From the NCBI RefSeq assembly GCF_001277295.1, contig NZ_CP011456.1, positions 3,910,001-3,974,000 on the forward strand: DNA of 64,000 nt, in the 5' to 3' direction. Position 1 is the first letter of the stretch. The number at the start of each line of letters is the position of its first letter. The notes under the pieces are model-generated. The model was not told where the DNA came from, searched no databases, and saw only the letters and a program-made list of their open reading frames with translations. Positions 19,501-26,987 of this stretch are shown here, in pieces. Source of the stretch: Anabaena sp. WA102. GTDB lineage: Bacteria > Cyanobacteriota > Cyanobacteriia > Cyanobacteriales > Nostocaceae. The translations under genes and the position numbers were made by a program.

Positions 19501-20105
19501 GTCGCTATCTACCAGATGGAAATATTGAGTTTTTAGGCCGACAAGACTTTCAAGTAAAAATCCAAGGCTATCGAATCGAGTTAGGAGAAATTGAGAAAGC
19601 ACTAGTACAACATTCAAAAATACAAGATGGGATTGTTACCACGGTGGGAGAGACCAAGGGCAATAAAAAGCTAGTCGCCTATATTCTTCATCAGAATGAA
19701 GATGCCTTCGACGAGCGGGAATTACGTAATTTTCTCCGTGAGAAACTTCCAGAATATATGATACCTTCACTATTTACGGTTTTGAAAGAATTTCCACTCA
19801 CATCCAACGGAAAAGTGGATCGTAAAGCTCTAGCTAATTCGACTTCTATCAATTTCCAGATAGAAAAACATTTTGTCCCTCCTCAGACTTCTATTGAAAA
19901 GAAACTGGCTACAATTTGGTCAGAAATGCTCCAAGTAGACTCGGTAGGTATCGAAGATAATTTCTTTGAGTTGGGAGGTGATTCTATACTTTCGATTAGG
20001 TTGATTTTACATATACGTGAGGTATTTCAAGTTGAGTTACCATTGAACAAACTTTTTGAAACACCAAACATCGCTAATTTAGCAGGTTACATCGAAGGCT
20101 TTTAA
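13593..20105 (+). CDS. Two-module NRPS: C-A(Orn)-PCP-Cy-A(Cys)-PCP
   Basis: A 2,170-residue NRPS. Condensation domain with HHIVFDAWS (His189, His190); adenylation 1 with YTSGSTGNPKG near 667 and by-eye code D-V-G-E-A-G-S-I-D-K, one residue off the ornithine code; PCP with Ser1067 (GGHSLL). Then a heterocyclisation domain with DALTFD (Asp1261, Asp1266) in place of HHxxxDG, adenylation 2 with code D-L-Y-N-M-S-L-I-W-K, one residue off cysteine, and PCP with Ser2131 (GGDSIL). No thioesterase, reductase or epimerase domain follows. The ATG overlaps the PKS stop (TAATG), suggesting translational coupling; ATG 13629, preceded by AAAGGAAAGG, is an alternative start. Confidence 0.93.
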   Translation: MVHTQIKKGKVIMDKITERLLQFSPENRALILKRLRNKIEDNANKSIPVVIRESNILPLSFSQEHQWFIEQFNPNSPLYNLPNIVRMKGHLNIDALEKSFTEIVNRHEVLRATFTLLDGQPVQMFSPPQSLTLPILDLSHLNEEDREYQFKQLASEDSRRSFNLSTGPLYRASLLQLSDEEHILLINFHHIVFDAWSSGVLVREFTALYNAFNNGQPSPLPKLPIQYIDFAQWQQQQLQGSLMEKQISYWKKKLAGDLPILELPADRSRPSVQTFHGAVYSLTLPKSLSELIVGISRQQEVTLFMAFLAAFKVLLHRYTGQEDIIVGSPTSGRNNPQTHDLIGFFVNTLALRTNFSKQQTFSELLAQVREVALSAFSHQDLPIGKVVEALQPERSSSHSPLFQVMFTYQNTPMPDLDFSGMTVTLEQNAGDTAKFDLSLDVFENVEGFVCVFEYNTDLYNVDRITRLAGHFQKLLEGIVANPEQKVSELPLLTNAEYQQIFTKWNFTEISYPQECIHQLFETQVEKTPDNKAIAYQEQYLTYQELNQRSNQLAHYLQKLKIGPDVLVGICLERSVDLVVATLGVLKAGGAYVPLDVNYPQDRLAYMIDDTQVPVLLTYKYLSDKLPHNNVNAIYLDTEWPLIAQENAENLHIEGTTSANLAYVIYTSGSTGNPKGTMVQHGSLVNAYRGWEQTYALRSATTCHLQMASFSFDVFTGDWTRALCSGAKLLLCPSDLLLNPEGLYNLIVQEKVDCAEFVPAVFRNLIKYLEKTQQSLDFMKVLAIGSDSWYVREYKHFLQFCGSQTRLINSYGLTETTIDSSYFEDSVDDLSLEEMVPIGRPFPNTNIYLLDRNQQPVPIGVPGEIYIGGAGIARGYLNQPKLTTARFITNFFNQKSSLCIYRTGDLARYRTDGNIEMMGRIDNQVKIRGFRIELGEIETVLCENEGIHQSVVIVRQDLSGDKRLVAYVVPTANITVSALDLRNFLKGKLPDYMIPAAFIILETLPLSPSGKINRRALPAPDWSSNDFKETYVAPRTAIEEVLVEIWQQALGINRIGIQDDFFNLGGHSLLAMQIISNVRESFEVQIPLQKLFQASTVVNFASVIAEHQGKQQEFSNYPDAIAIPEEWYEPFPLTDIQEAYWVGRNELFEMGNVSTHSYDELEFKNLDVENLHLAWQRLIKRHGMLRAIVLPDGQQKIWRDVPDYKIEVLDLSGKAPDEIESQIETIRQQMSHQIFKTHQWPLFELRATLLDQQVARLHLSTDALTFDAWSFILIIKELSQLLDDPKAFLPPINLSFRDYVLAEQSIKFTEDYQRSLAYWQTQIVTLPPAPELPLAKNPSSLNEPHFSRLHSTLEKETWTKLRTKATRYGLTPTGLLLTAFSEVLALWSKNPQFTLNLTFFNRLPLHPEVNDIVGEFTSLTLLALDYSVRDSFLDRARRTQEKLWNDLEHRHVSGIQVLRELNRRQGGVTRAKMPIVFTSALTLPIPDIESSPIALRPVYGITQTSQVWLDHQVWEESGTLIFNWDVVEEIFPEGLLQDMFTAYCELLHRLANEDAIWQEPTLYLLPPAQFQQQLQVNATEEKMCANLLHTLFTSQASLQPKEVAIVTPQNRLTYEEVYRQANRIGRRLRQLGARPNTLVAVVMQKGWEQVVAVLGILQSGAAYLPIDPEQPQERIWYLIEQGQVQLVLTQSWLNTFLEWPQDVQRLCVDNNDFINISDQPLNTVQGANDLAYVIFTSGSTGLPKGVMINHRGAVNTIVDINKRFQVTNKDRVFAISALNFDLSVYDIFGILAAGGTVVIPDASSRRDPSHWLPLMIQEKVSLWNSVPALMGMLTEYTQSQGKYLPESLRLVMMSGDWIPLSLPNEIKELSTDVKVISLGGATEASIWSILYPIEIVDTNWSSIPYGKPMANQKFYVLNDVLEPCPVWVSGHLYIGGVGLAMGYWRDEEKTHASFIVHPKTGLRLYRTGDLGRYLPDGNIEFLGRQDFQVKIQGYRIELGEIEKALVQHSKIQDGIVTTVGETKGNKKLVAYILHQNEDAFDERELRNFLREKLPEYMIPSLFTVLKEFPLTSNGKVDRKALANSTSINFQIEKHFVPPQTSIEKKLATIWSEMLQVDSVGIEDNFFELGGDSILSIRLILHIREVFQVELPLNKLFETPNIANLAGYIEGF

Positions 20106-20123
20106 TGTTTTAATATAGCAGAT

Positions 20124-20170
20124 AAGTAAGTTAGCGTTACATATGTTGATTATTTAACGCTAACTTACTT
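20124..20170. repeat. Perfect 16-bp inverted repeat just after the NRPS gene
   Basis: AAGTAAGTTAGCGTTA at 20124-20139 is exactly complementary to TAACGCTAACTTACTT at 20155-20170, with a 15-base loop. The arms resemble one end of the family D elements. No T-run follows on the plus strand, so although it could slow polymerase it is not a typical intrinsic terminator. Confidence 0.75.
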
Positions 20171-20415
20171 AGACGGTTCGAGCCTATTGACAACAATTTT
20201 TGTGTTTATAAAATAGAGATCCTAAGTTTATATGGTAAATAGAGTCTGAAACACTAATTATTTCCTTGATTTGATGAATTTAGCAGTGCAATTGGTTGAT
20301 ATACTTAAGTTGTGTAGTTTCCATCTGAATCACTAAAGTTCATGTATAGTCAATGTCTCAAATACCACTACTTTAGGATCACTACTTGTAACTGTAGGCT
20401 TAATACTACAAATAT

Positions 20416-20513
20416 CTAGTGGTCTGTCAATTTTGTTTTTGTGTTTAATCGGTTCCCAAATCAAAGATTCCGAAAATTGGATACAGACAATTTTTTGCTT
20501 GACAGACCACTAG
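20416..20513. repeat. Family F element with perfect 15-bp terminal repeats
   Basis: CTAGTGGTCTGTCAA at 20416-20430 is the exact complement of TTGACAGACCACTAG at 20499-20513. The element is 98 bp and non-coding. A further arm, TGACAGACCACTAG, lies at 20663-20676, and one-mismatch arms occur at 7836-7850 and 30812-30826. It lies in the gap between the NRPS and exporter genes. Confidence 0.8.
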
Positions 20514-20706
20514 GACTTGCTGAGTAAACCAAAAACCTAGACATATCAAAAGTTTGAAGGTTTAAAAGGTGAATCAGGTGCAAGTAATAAGCGTTAAAAC
20601 TATCAAAAAACTATCACTTTCCCAGATTCAAGACTATTCTTATCTTCTTCTAATTTTTACCCTGACAGACCACTAGTCCTAACGAAAAGACTTTTTCAGC
20701 AAACCA
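20512..20706. repeat. Family E element (ends AGGACTTGCTGA / TTCAGCAAACC)
   Basis: The ends AGGACTTGCTGA and TTTTTCAGCAAACC form an imperfect inverted repeat also seen around the element at 61315-61515. One end abuts family F at 20513. It ends only a few bases before the DevB-like start codon at 20714, so it supplies the immediate upstream region of the exporter genes. Confidence 0.5.
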
Positions 20707-20713
20707 TACCCAG

Positions 20714-22012
20714 ATGAAAATTCAATACTTTTTAAAGTCTATACCTCCTACTATTAAGTTCAGCATACTGATTTTGATTGGTATTGCTGTTAGTTCGATT
20801 CCGATTGTAATGTTTTGGCAAACCAAGCCAAAACAAGAAGTTAGTAAGTCCCAAATATCAGTCCAAAAATTCCCAAAGTCTAACCCTGTTAGTACTCTGG
20901 GACGTATAGAACCTAAAAAAAGAATCATTCGGCTATTTGCTCCTACTGCAAATCAATTTCCACGGGTGGAAAAATTGATAATTAAGGAGGGAGATATAGT
21001 AAAAGTTGGGCAGGTTGTTGCAGTTCTAGACAACTATAAAGTTCGTCAAGCAGAATTAAATCAAGCTGAAAACCAGGTGAAGGTTACGACTGCTCGTCTT
21101 GCACAAATTAAAGCTGGAGCAAAAACGGGAGAAATTCAGTCGAGGCAGGCAGATATTGAACGTTTGAAAGCACAATCTCAAGGAGACAAGGCGGCTCAAA
21201 CTGAAACAGTTGAGCGAATTGCAGCGCAATTACAAGGAGACAAAGAGGCTCAGGAAGCCACAATTAGGAGACTCAAAGCGGATTTTGAAAACGCTGAATC
21301 TGAGTATAAACGCAATGAGCAGCTATTTAAGGAGGGTGCTATTTCCCATTCTTTGTTTGACAGCAAGAGCTTGAGCTTGGAAACCACAAAACAGCAGCTA
21401 AGAGAAGCCCAAGCTGTATTGAATAGAATTAATACTACTGGTAATAAACAGCTAAGAGAAGCCCAAGCTGTATTGAATAGGATTAATACTACTGGTAATA
21501 AGCAACTTAGGGGAGCAAAAGCAACGCTCAATAGTGTTGCTGAAGTTCGTCCAGTAGATGTAGAAGTGGCACAAATGGAGGTATATGCAGCCATTGGTGC
21601 TGTCAAACTAGCAAAATCTCAATTAGAGTTAGCGTATGTACGCACCCCCGTTGCTGGACAGATTTTAAAAGTTAATACACAACCAGGCGAACTTGTTAGT
21701 GACACAGGCATTGCTGATATTGGTAACACTAATGAAATGTATGTAGTAGCCGAAGTTTATGAAACTGATATTAGACGGGTAAAAGTTGGACAAAGTGCAG
21801 AAATTACTAGTCCAGCTATAGACGGTAAGCTATTTGGTAAGGTTGAAGAGATTGGCTGGCAAATTGGGAAACGTAAATTTCTGGGCACAGATCCAGGGTT
21901 GGATGTAGATGCCAAGGTGATTGAAGTAAAAATTCGTTTAGAACCAGAGAATAGCAAGAAAGTTATCAAGTTATCCAACTTAGAAGTTAACGTTTTAATT
22001 CATCCAAAATAG
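20714..22012 (+). CDS. devB-like: DevB/HlyD-family membrane fusion protein of an ABC exporter
   Basis: A 432-residue periplasmic adaptor. A single N-terminal membrane segment lies at about residues 14-34, followed by a biotinyl-lipoyl-like half motif (IIKEGDIVKVGQVVAVLDNY), a long alpha-helical hairpin of about residues 110-310, and the second lipoyl and beta-barrel part (YVRTPVAGQILKVNTQPGEL). DevB-like proteins link a DevC/DevA ABC pump to TolC and in heterocystous species export glycolipids. Here it follows the PKS-NRPS, so the cluster product is the likely cargo. An 18-residue unit is tandemly duplicated in the hairpin (see 21395-21502). Confidence 0.88.
   Translation: MKIQYFLKSIPPTIKFSILILIGIAVSSIPIVMFWQTKPKQEVSKSQISVQKFPKSNPVSTLGRIEPKKRIIRLFAPTANQFPRVEKLIIKEGDIVKVGQVVAVLDNYKVRQAELNQAENQVKVTTARLAQIKAGAKTGEIQSRQADIERLKAQSQGDKAAQTETVERIAAQLQGDKEAQEATIRRLKADFENAESEYKRNEQLFKEGAISHSLFDSKSLSLETTKQQLREAQAVLNRINTTGNKQLREAQAVLNRINTTGNKQLRGAKATLNSVAEVRPVDVEVAQMEVYAAIGAVKLAKSQLELAYVRTPVAGQILKVNTQPGELVSDTGIADIGNTNEMYVVAEVYETDIRRVKVGQSAEITSPAIDGKLFGKVEEIGWQIGKRKFLGTDPGLDVDAKVIEVKIRLEPENSKKVIKLSNLEVNVLIHPK
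21395..21502 (+). repeat. 54-bp tandem duplication inside the DevB-like gene
   Basis: Units at 21395-21448 and 21449-21502 differ at two bases. Each encodes QLREAQAVLNRINTTGNK, so the coiled-coil hairpin grows by 18 residues while staying in frame. A third, diverged unit (QLRGAKATLNSV) follows. Confidence 0.92.
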
Positions 22013-22131
22013 TTATTAATCTTCTGTTCGATTCATCCTGTGGAAAAAGGATAGAGTAGAGAGAGATTACTTTAATATTTGATGTATAAAGAAATTCCAC
22101 GACAATCTCTGGTATCCATCATTAGATAATT

Positions 22132-23313
22132 ATGAAAATGAAGGGAAAAAATTTTTCTATAGCCTTATCACAATTGAAATATGAAAAAGTCAGACTTCTT
22201 GTAGCACTTTCTGGCATTATATTTGCAGTTGTCATGATGTTTATGCAACTAGGCTTTAGTGATGCTTTATTTGACAGCTCTGTACTTTTGCACAAAAGTA
22301 TGCAAGCAGATGTTTTTCTTCTGCATAGCAAATCCAGTGCTTTGGTTGCTCTCAAGAGCTTTTCTAAATACTATTTATATCAACTTTTAGAATTTCCAGA
22401 AGTTAAATCAGTTAGCCCCATACACTTGGGATATGCCAACTGGAAAAATCCCTGGAACAATGATAATCGTTCCATTTTTGTACTTGGTATTGATCCTAGT
22501 AATAATGTACTGGATTTACCAGGTATTCAAGAAAATTTGACTAACATTACTTACCCGGACGGCGTTCTATTTGATATGTCCTCAAGACCAGAATTTGGAG
22601 CAGTTGTAACTAGTTTTAATGCTGGGGAAACAATTCTTTCTGAACTGCAAGGTTCTCTTCTGAAAGTTGAAAAAGTTGTGAAGGTTGTGGGTTTATTTAG
22701 GCTTGGAGCATCCTTTGCGGCTAATGGTCATTTATTAACTAGTAACAGTAATTTTGTCAACATTTTAACTAATAAGAGTGCAGCATCAATTGAAATTGGA
22801 ACTATTCAGCTTAATCCTAATGCAAATCTAAAACAATCAATAAGCGAAATTAGATCAAGACTACCGAGTGATGTTTTAGCTTTCACCAAAGACGAATTCA
22901 TAAATTTTGAAAAAGATTATTGGAAACGTAATACTGCCGTAGGTTTTATATTTTCACTCAGTACCATGATGGCATTTATTGTTGGTTCAGTAATTGTTTA
23001 TCAAGTTCTTTACACGGATGTATCAGAACATCTACCTGGATATGCAATTTTAAAAGCAATGGGTTATACGGATATAAGCTTACTATGGATTATTATTCAG
23101 GAGTCTTTGATTTTATCAATTCTGGGTTATATTCCTGGTTTCTTAATCGCAATGATTAGTTATCAACAAACCAAATCTGCTACACTACTACCAATTGGTA
23201 TGACTGTTGACAGAGGTATCACATTATTACTAGTGACTATACTAATGTGTCTAATTTCAGGTCTTATTGCTGTACGTAAATTGAGAGATGCCGATCCTGC
23301 CGATATTTTCTAA
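22132..23313 (+). CDS. devC-like: DevC-family ABC exporter permease
   Basis: A 393-residue FtsX/MacB-type permease. One membrane segment lies near the N-terminus (about 22-42), a large periplasmic domain spans about 45-275, and three further segments occur at about 282-305, 330-352 and 365-385. This is the DevC topology, and typical residues such as YEKVRLLVALSGIIFAVVMM and the C-terminal RKLRDADPADIF are present. It works with the ATPase encoded next (27 bases downstream) and the preceding membrane fusion protein. Context points to export of the PKS-NRPS product; a role in heterocyst envelope glycolipid export cannot be excluded from sequence alone. Confidence 0.88.
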   Translation: MKMKGKNFSIALSQLKYEKVRLLVALSGIIFAVVMMFMQLGFSDALFDSSVLLHKSMQADVFLLHSKSSALVALKSFSKYYLYQLLEFPEVKSVSPIHLGYANWKNPWNNDNRSIFVLGIDPSNNVLDLPGIQENLTNITYPDGVLFDMSSRPEFGAVVTSFNAGETILSELQGSLLKVEKVVKVVGLFRLGASFAANGHLLTSNSNFVNILTNKSAASIEIGTIQLNPNANLKQSISEIRSRLPSDVLAFTKDEFINFEKDYWKRNTAVGFIFSLSTMMAFIVGSVIVYQVLYTDVSEHLPGYAILKAMGYTDISLLWIIIQESLILSILGYIPGFLIAMISYQQTKSATLLPIGMTVDRGITLLLVTILMCLISGLIAVRKLRDADPADIF

Positions 23314-23339
23314 TCCCATTTATTAAAGATTAAATAAAT

Positions 23340-24065
23340 ATGCTTTTGCAAGAACCAGTAGTATCGATTAAAAACCTTCAACATTATCTAGGAAAAGGTT
23401 CACTAAGAAAACGAGTATTATCGGATATAAATTTCGATATACATCGAGGAGAATTTATAATTCTAACTGGTCCTTCAGGTTCAGGAAAGACAACATTACT
23501 AACGCTAATTGGTGCTTTACGTACTATTCAAAGTGGTAGCCTTAAGGTTTTTGAACACGAATTATATCAAACTAGCAACTATCAATTAGTTAAAGTGCGA
23601 CGAAAAATAGGCTACATTTTTCAGAGTAACAACCTTTTACCATTTTTAACTGCTGTTCAAAATGTACAAACATCTATTTTTTTGCACAAAGAAATTTCTA
23701 AAGCTGAAGCTTATGATAGGGCGGTTGATATCTTAGAATCTGTTGGTCTAGGCAAGCATTTAAACTCTTTCCCTCGTAATCTATCAGGAGGACAACAACA
23801 ACGGGTTGCAATTGCCCGATCTTTAGCCGCTAGTCCTAAATTGATTTTGGCAGACGAACCAACGGCTGCATTGGATAAAAAAACTGGTCGTGATGTAATT
23901 GAGTTAATGCTAAGTTTAACCAAACAAATAAATTGTACAATTTTGCTAATAACTCACGATAGTCGAATTCTAGATGTGGCTGAACGAATTATTTATATGG
24001 AAGATGGTAATTTAATTAATACGAATGTTAGTCTTAATGAGAGTATTATCACTTTAAATGAATAA
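23340..24065 (+). CDS. devA-like: DevA-family ABC exporter ATPase
   Basis: A 241-residue ABC ATPase. All nucleotide-binding motifs are intact: Walker A GPSGSGKTTL near residues 41-50, Q-loop IFQSNNLLPFL, signature LSGGQQQRVAIARSLA near 149, Walker B LILADEPTAALD near 170, and the H-loop LITHD near 204. Length and sequence fit DevA/MacB-type ATPases that power tripartite exporters. It is the third gene of a devBCA-order unit (gap of 26 bases to the permease gene). The long distance to the next gene and the inverted-repeat element at 24193 suggest the exporter unit ends here. Confidence 0.92.
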   Translation: MLLQEPVVSIKNLQHYLGKGSLRKRVLSDINFDIHRGEFIILTGPSGSGKTTLLTLIGALRTIQSGSLKVFEHELYQTSNYQLVKVRRKIGYIFQSNNLLPFLTAVQNVQTSIFLHKEISKAEAYDRAVDILESVGLGKHLNSFPRNLSGGQQQRVAIARSLAASPKLILADEPTAALDKKTGRDVIELMLSLTKQINCTILLITHDSRILDVAERIIYMEDGNLINTNVSLNESIITLNE

Positions 24066-24192
24066 AAAGTCTTCTAATAAGTGTATACAAGGGTAACTGC
24101 TCAATAAATAGGGGCGGACTACTTATTCGGGAACGAATTTACGCTATTTGAGGCTTGTCATTGAACGATTCACCCCGGATTATTGAGCGGTT

Positions 24193-24306
24193 AAGTAGGT
24201 TAGCATTAAAGATTGTCGTTATGGCAAGGCAAGAGGCAAGAGTGAAGAGGGTTTGGGCGATTTTACTTTTCTTTACACAGATTGGTTTTATTGTGTTCAC
24301 CTACTT
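24193..24306. repeat. Family D MITE-like element upstream of the thioesterase gene
   Basis: Ends AAGTAGGTTAGCA (24193) and TGTTCACCTACTT (24294-24306) are inverted repeats, and the interior (reverse complement) matches the copy at 25949-26076, including the GTGAAGAAAAGTAAAATC stretch. It lies just before the thioesterase ATG and explains an artificial N-terminal extension of that reading frame. Confidence 0.75.
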
Positions 24307-24336
24307 ACATACAAGTCATCTAATTTTTTGAGTATT

Positions 24337-25095
24337 ATGATAAATTCACAAGAAACGAATAAATGGATTAGACATCGGAAAAATAACTTACAAGCGCGTA
24401 TGCGTATTTTTTGCTTTCCTTACGCAGGTGGTAGCGCCCTAAGCTTTCGTACTTGGGCAGATAATTTACCACACTTTATTGAGGTTTTTCCTATTGAGAT
24501 GCCAGGACGAGGAGTTCGTTTGAGTGAGCCTCCTTTTCATCAAATCTCACCACTTGTTGAGGAAATCTCTTATGCTATACATCCTTACTTAGATATCCCT
24601 TTTGCTTTCTTTGGTCATAGTCTAGGTGCCTTAATCAGCTTTGAACTAGCTCGTTTCGTTCGTAAGACCTATGCCCTAAATCCAGTTCACCTTTTTGTCT
24701 CCGGTCGTGGCGCACCTCAAGTAATAGAACACAATAAAATACATCATTTGTCTGATGCTGAGTTTTTGGAAGCACTGCGTAGATTCAATGGAACTCCGAA
24801 AAAAGTATTAGAATCTGCTGAATTGATGCAGTTGCTGCTCCCCACCCTACGAGCAGATTTGATGATCAATGAATCCTATACTTACACCGTAGAACCTCCG
24901 CTGGATTGTCCAATTACTGTTTTCGGAGGTTTACAAGATCCATTGGTCAATCGTGATGATATGGAAGCTTGGAAAGAGCATACACTAAGTTCTTTTTCAC
25001 TCCATCTGCTTCCTGGTGATCACTTTTTTATTAATACTGCACAGTACTTTCTTCTGCAACTTATTAACAAAACTGTAACTGCCGGGGTGAAATGA
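24337..25095 (+). CDS. Type II thioesterase of the PKS-NRPS cluster
   Basis: A 252-residue alpha/beta hydrolase of the GrsT/LgrE type. Features: FCFPYAGGSALSFRTW (oxyanion loop), nucleophile Ser in FFGHSLGALISFELAR, Asp in the region GGLQDPLVN, and the catalytic His in LPGDHFFIN. Such enzymes hydrolyse aberrant acyl groups from carrier proteins. Because the NRPS here has no terminal release domain, it may also release the product, but that is inference. The ATG at 24337 is chosen because the upstream in-frame codons lie inside a repeat element. Confidence 0.9.
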   Translation: MINSQETNKWIRHRKNNLQARMRIFCFPYAGGSALSFRTWADNLPHFIEVFPIEMPGRGVRLSEPPFHQISPLVEEISYAIHPYLDIPFAFFGHSLGALISFELARFVRKTYALNPVHLFVSGRGAPQVIEHNKIHHLSDAEFLEALRRFNGTPKKVLESAELMQLLLPTLRADLMINESYTYTVEPPLDCPITVFGGLQDPLVNRDDMEAWKEHTLSSFSLHLLPGDHFFINTAQYFLLQLINKTVTAGVK

Positions 25096-25544
25096 GCATC
25101 CATTCCGAAACTTACGCTAAGGACTTGATGACTTGTTTTCAACATCCTGATTGACAGGAATAAAGAGGAGCATCCAGGCATTAGGTAAACTGGAGTACGG
25201 AAAATAGTACAGCTATAATGACAGAAATTCGTACTATTATTCTTCGGTTTCTAACAGATAAATGAGTAGCTTACATCTTGCACCTCTCCGTACAATTCCA
25301 TATAAACTAAAAAGAAGTGCGATAAAGCTACCTTATTTTTATGGTCTTGGAACTGTAAATCAAGGGTTTTAGGATTATACTGTGTGATTAAATTGCATCA
25401 TTTTTTGTTAGTGCAAGATGTGAGGCAGCCCTTCGCTTAAGCTACCCACTTTTGCAAATGCGGCATAAGTACATTGGTACTTCCCCAGCGACTATATGAA
25501 ACCTAAGCTTTTTAACCTATTTTGTCCCCCGTCAGGGTATTTAT
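25096..25544. other. Intergenic stretch with an 11-bp inverted repeat
   Basis: No gene was found. ACATCTTGCAC at 25273-25283 is complementary to GTGCAAGATGT at 25411-25421, with about 130 bases between; it may be another small palindromic element. No promoter can be assigned with confidence. Confidence 0.4.
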
Positions 25545-25913
25545 ATGACCTACCATTCAGAAGAAGTGCAACAGATTTTGAAGATAGCATTGACTCACAA
25601 GCAGGAGAGAGAATTTTCACGAGAACAGCTTATAGAGATAGCATCAGAATTAGATATCTCAACAGAAGCACTCCAATCTGCTGAACAAGAGTGGTCGATA
25701 CAGCGAGCAGAAACGCAAAGGCAACATATGCTGAATACCCGCCAACGTCAAGAATTCAAATCTCACCTGACTAATTTTATTGCAGTCAATATTTTTTTAG
25801 TCTTGTTAAATTTGGTAATAAGCCCTTTATATTTTTGGGCAATTTTTCCACTACTAGGTTGGGGCTTGAGTTTGTTTTTTCATGGTTGGAAGGTTTATCG
25901 AAACCGTTCTTGA
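25545..25913 (+). CDS. 2TM-domain membrane protein
   Basis: A 122-residue protein. The first about 60 residues are charged and helical (EEVQQILKIALTHKQ... EQLIEIASELDIS), resembling the SHOCT-like or predicted helical start of cyanobacterial 2TM proteins. A C-terminal 2TM domain follows: FIAVNIFLVLLNLVISPLYF and FPLLGWGLSLFFHGWKVY at about residues 75-116. Similar proteins in cyanobacteria are often joined to or adjacent to histidine kinases, but no kinase is present here. Cell location should be the cytoplasmic membrane; the role is unknown. The ATG at 25545 fits the start of the conserved part. Confidence 0.75.
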   Translation: MTYHSEEVQQILKIALTHKQEREFSREQLIEIASELDISTEALQSAEQEWSIQRAETQRQHMLNTRQRQEFKSHLTNFIAVNIFLVLLNLVISPLYFWAIFPLLGWGLSLFFHGWKVYRNRS

Positions 25914-25948
25914 TAGCCCTCTTGGGGTAAAGGTCCTGCGGACACGCT

Positions 25949-26076
25949 AAGTAGGTGAACAGAAAAATTTAAAGGTATGTGAAGAAAAGTAAAATCACTC
26001 AAAACTCTCTTCCTGTTCCCAGTTAAGAGTTCCCTGTTCCCTTGCCCCAACGACAATTTTTAACGCCCACCTACTT
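25949..26076. repeat. Family D MITE-like element, 128 bp
   Basis: Terminal inverted repeat AAGTAGGTGAACA (25949-25961) pairs with GCCCACCTACTT (26065-26076). It has exactly the same length as the copy at 52995-53122 and ends 9 bases before the IS66 transposase remnant. It contains a short run of TTCCCTG heptads. Confidence 0.75.
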
Positions 26077-26090
26077 ATCTGGAGTTTAGA

Positions 26091-26870
26091 CTAAGACAGC
26101 CACAACCAGGCTTGACTATTTTTGCTGTTATATCCATCCGTGTTTTTTTGACTAAATCTGGTTTCATCTGCACCTACTACTGCCGCATTCTGGATGTAGG
26201 TTTTCGCCTCTTCTACCGCCTTTTCTACCGAGTTACTTGCTTCCATTCTCAGTTTGTTGATTGTTCCTAAACTGAGTCTGATGTCAAATATTTCCGCCAT
26301 TGCTGTTTTCACCGTTCTCTGACTATGGCGATACAGTCCACTCAACACCGCAACAAGAGCTACAACTCTTGTTCCATAATGATTCGGATCTACTTCTTCT
26401 GGTAATTTTGCTCTTGTACTTTTACCACATTCTCCGCATTCGAGTTGATGTAACCGATGTTCTATGACGATGGGTTTGATGGGTGGTATTTCTACTTGCT
26501 GGTGTCTGTACGGGTTTGCATCTTCTCCTTCTAACTGCCCTCCACAGCTACTACAGGACTCTGGCTTATAATTTATTACCTCTTCACAATCAGATTCTGG
26601 ATACAGAAACTTTGCAAATCCTTTGTGTCCTAGTTGTCCTCCTCTTTTTTTTCCACTCTTTTTCTTGACTGGTTTCTTTTGGGTGTTGAGCGGGTCTGCT
26701 GATGGTGGTGATGATGAATTTTTTGATGTTCTATTTAGTTTTTCTTCTAATTCTTGTATCCACTGCTCCATCTCCTCCATCCGTCCTTTGACACTGGTTG
26801 GAGTCTGTTCCCAATCCGTTTCCGGTATTTCCGTTTTATAGATGTGGCAGATGAGGCTGATTTTTTCCAT
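26091..26870 (-). pseudogene. IS66-family transposase, C-terminally truncated
   Basis: A 259-residue N-terminal part of a TnpC-type IS66 transposase. Visible are the helical leader (MEEMEQWIQELEEKLNRTSK), the Ser/Pro linker SKNSSSPPSADP, the zinc-finger-like CSSCGG...ECGECG, and the start of the catalytic DDE region including VVGADETRF. The family usually runs to roughly 450-500 residues; here the frame stops at QAWLWLS, losing the distal catalytic part. No accessory TnpA/TnpB genes or terminal repeats were found. It is most likely an inactive remnant broken near the family D element that ends at 26076. Confidence 0.8.
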
Positions 26871-26941
26871 GCCTTCTACTCTACCATGTCTTTCTACTTA
26901 TTTTTTCTTGTATCCGAATTCATCCTGTGAACAGTTACCTT

Positions 26942-26979
26942 CCCTGTTCCCTATTCCCTGTTCCCTGTTCCCTGTTTCC
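26942..26979 (+). repeat. STRR heptads (CCCTGTT/CCCTATT)
   Basis: Five to six tandem heptanucleotides of the CCCTGTT type. Related runs occur at about 26020-26050 and 53223-53250. Confidence 0.85.
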
Positions 26980-26987
26980 TCAAAATA

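Noticed and set aside
20714..24065. The heterocyst glycolipid devBCA operon itself
   Set aside because: Gene order fits, but the genes lie between an NRPS and a type II thioesterase, with no heterocyst glycolipid genes near; a cluster exporter is more likely.
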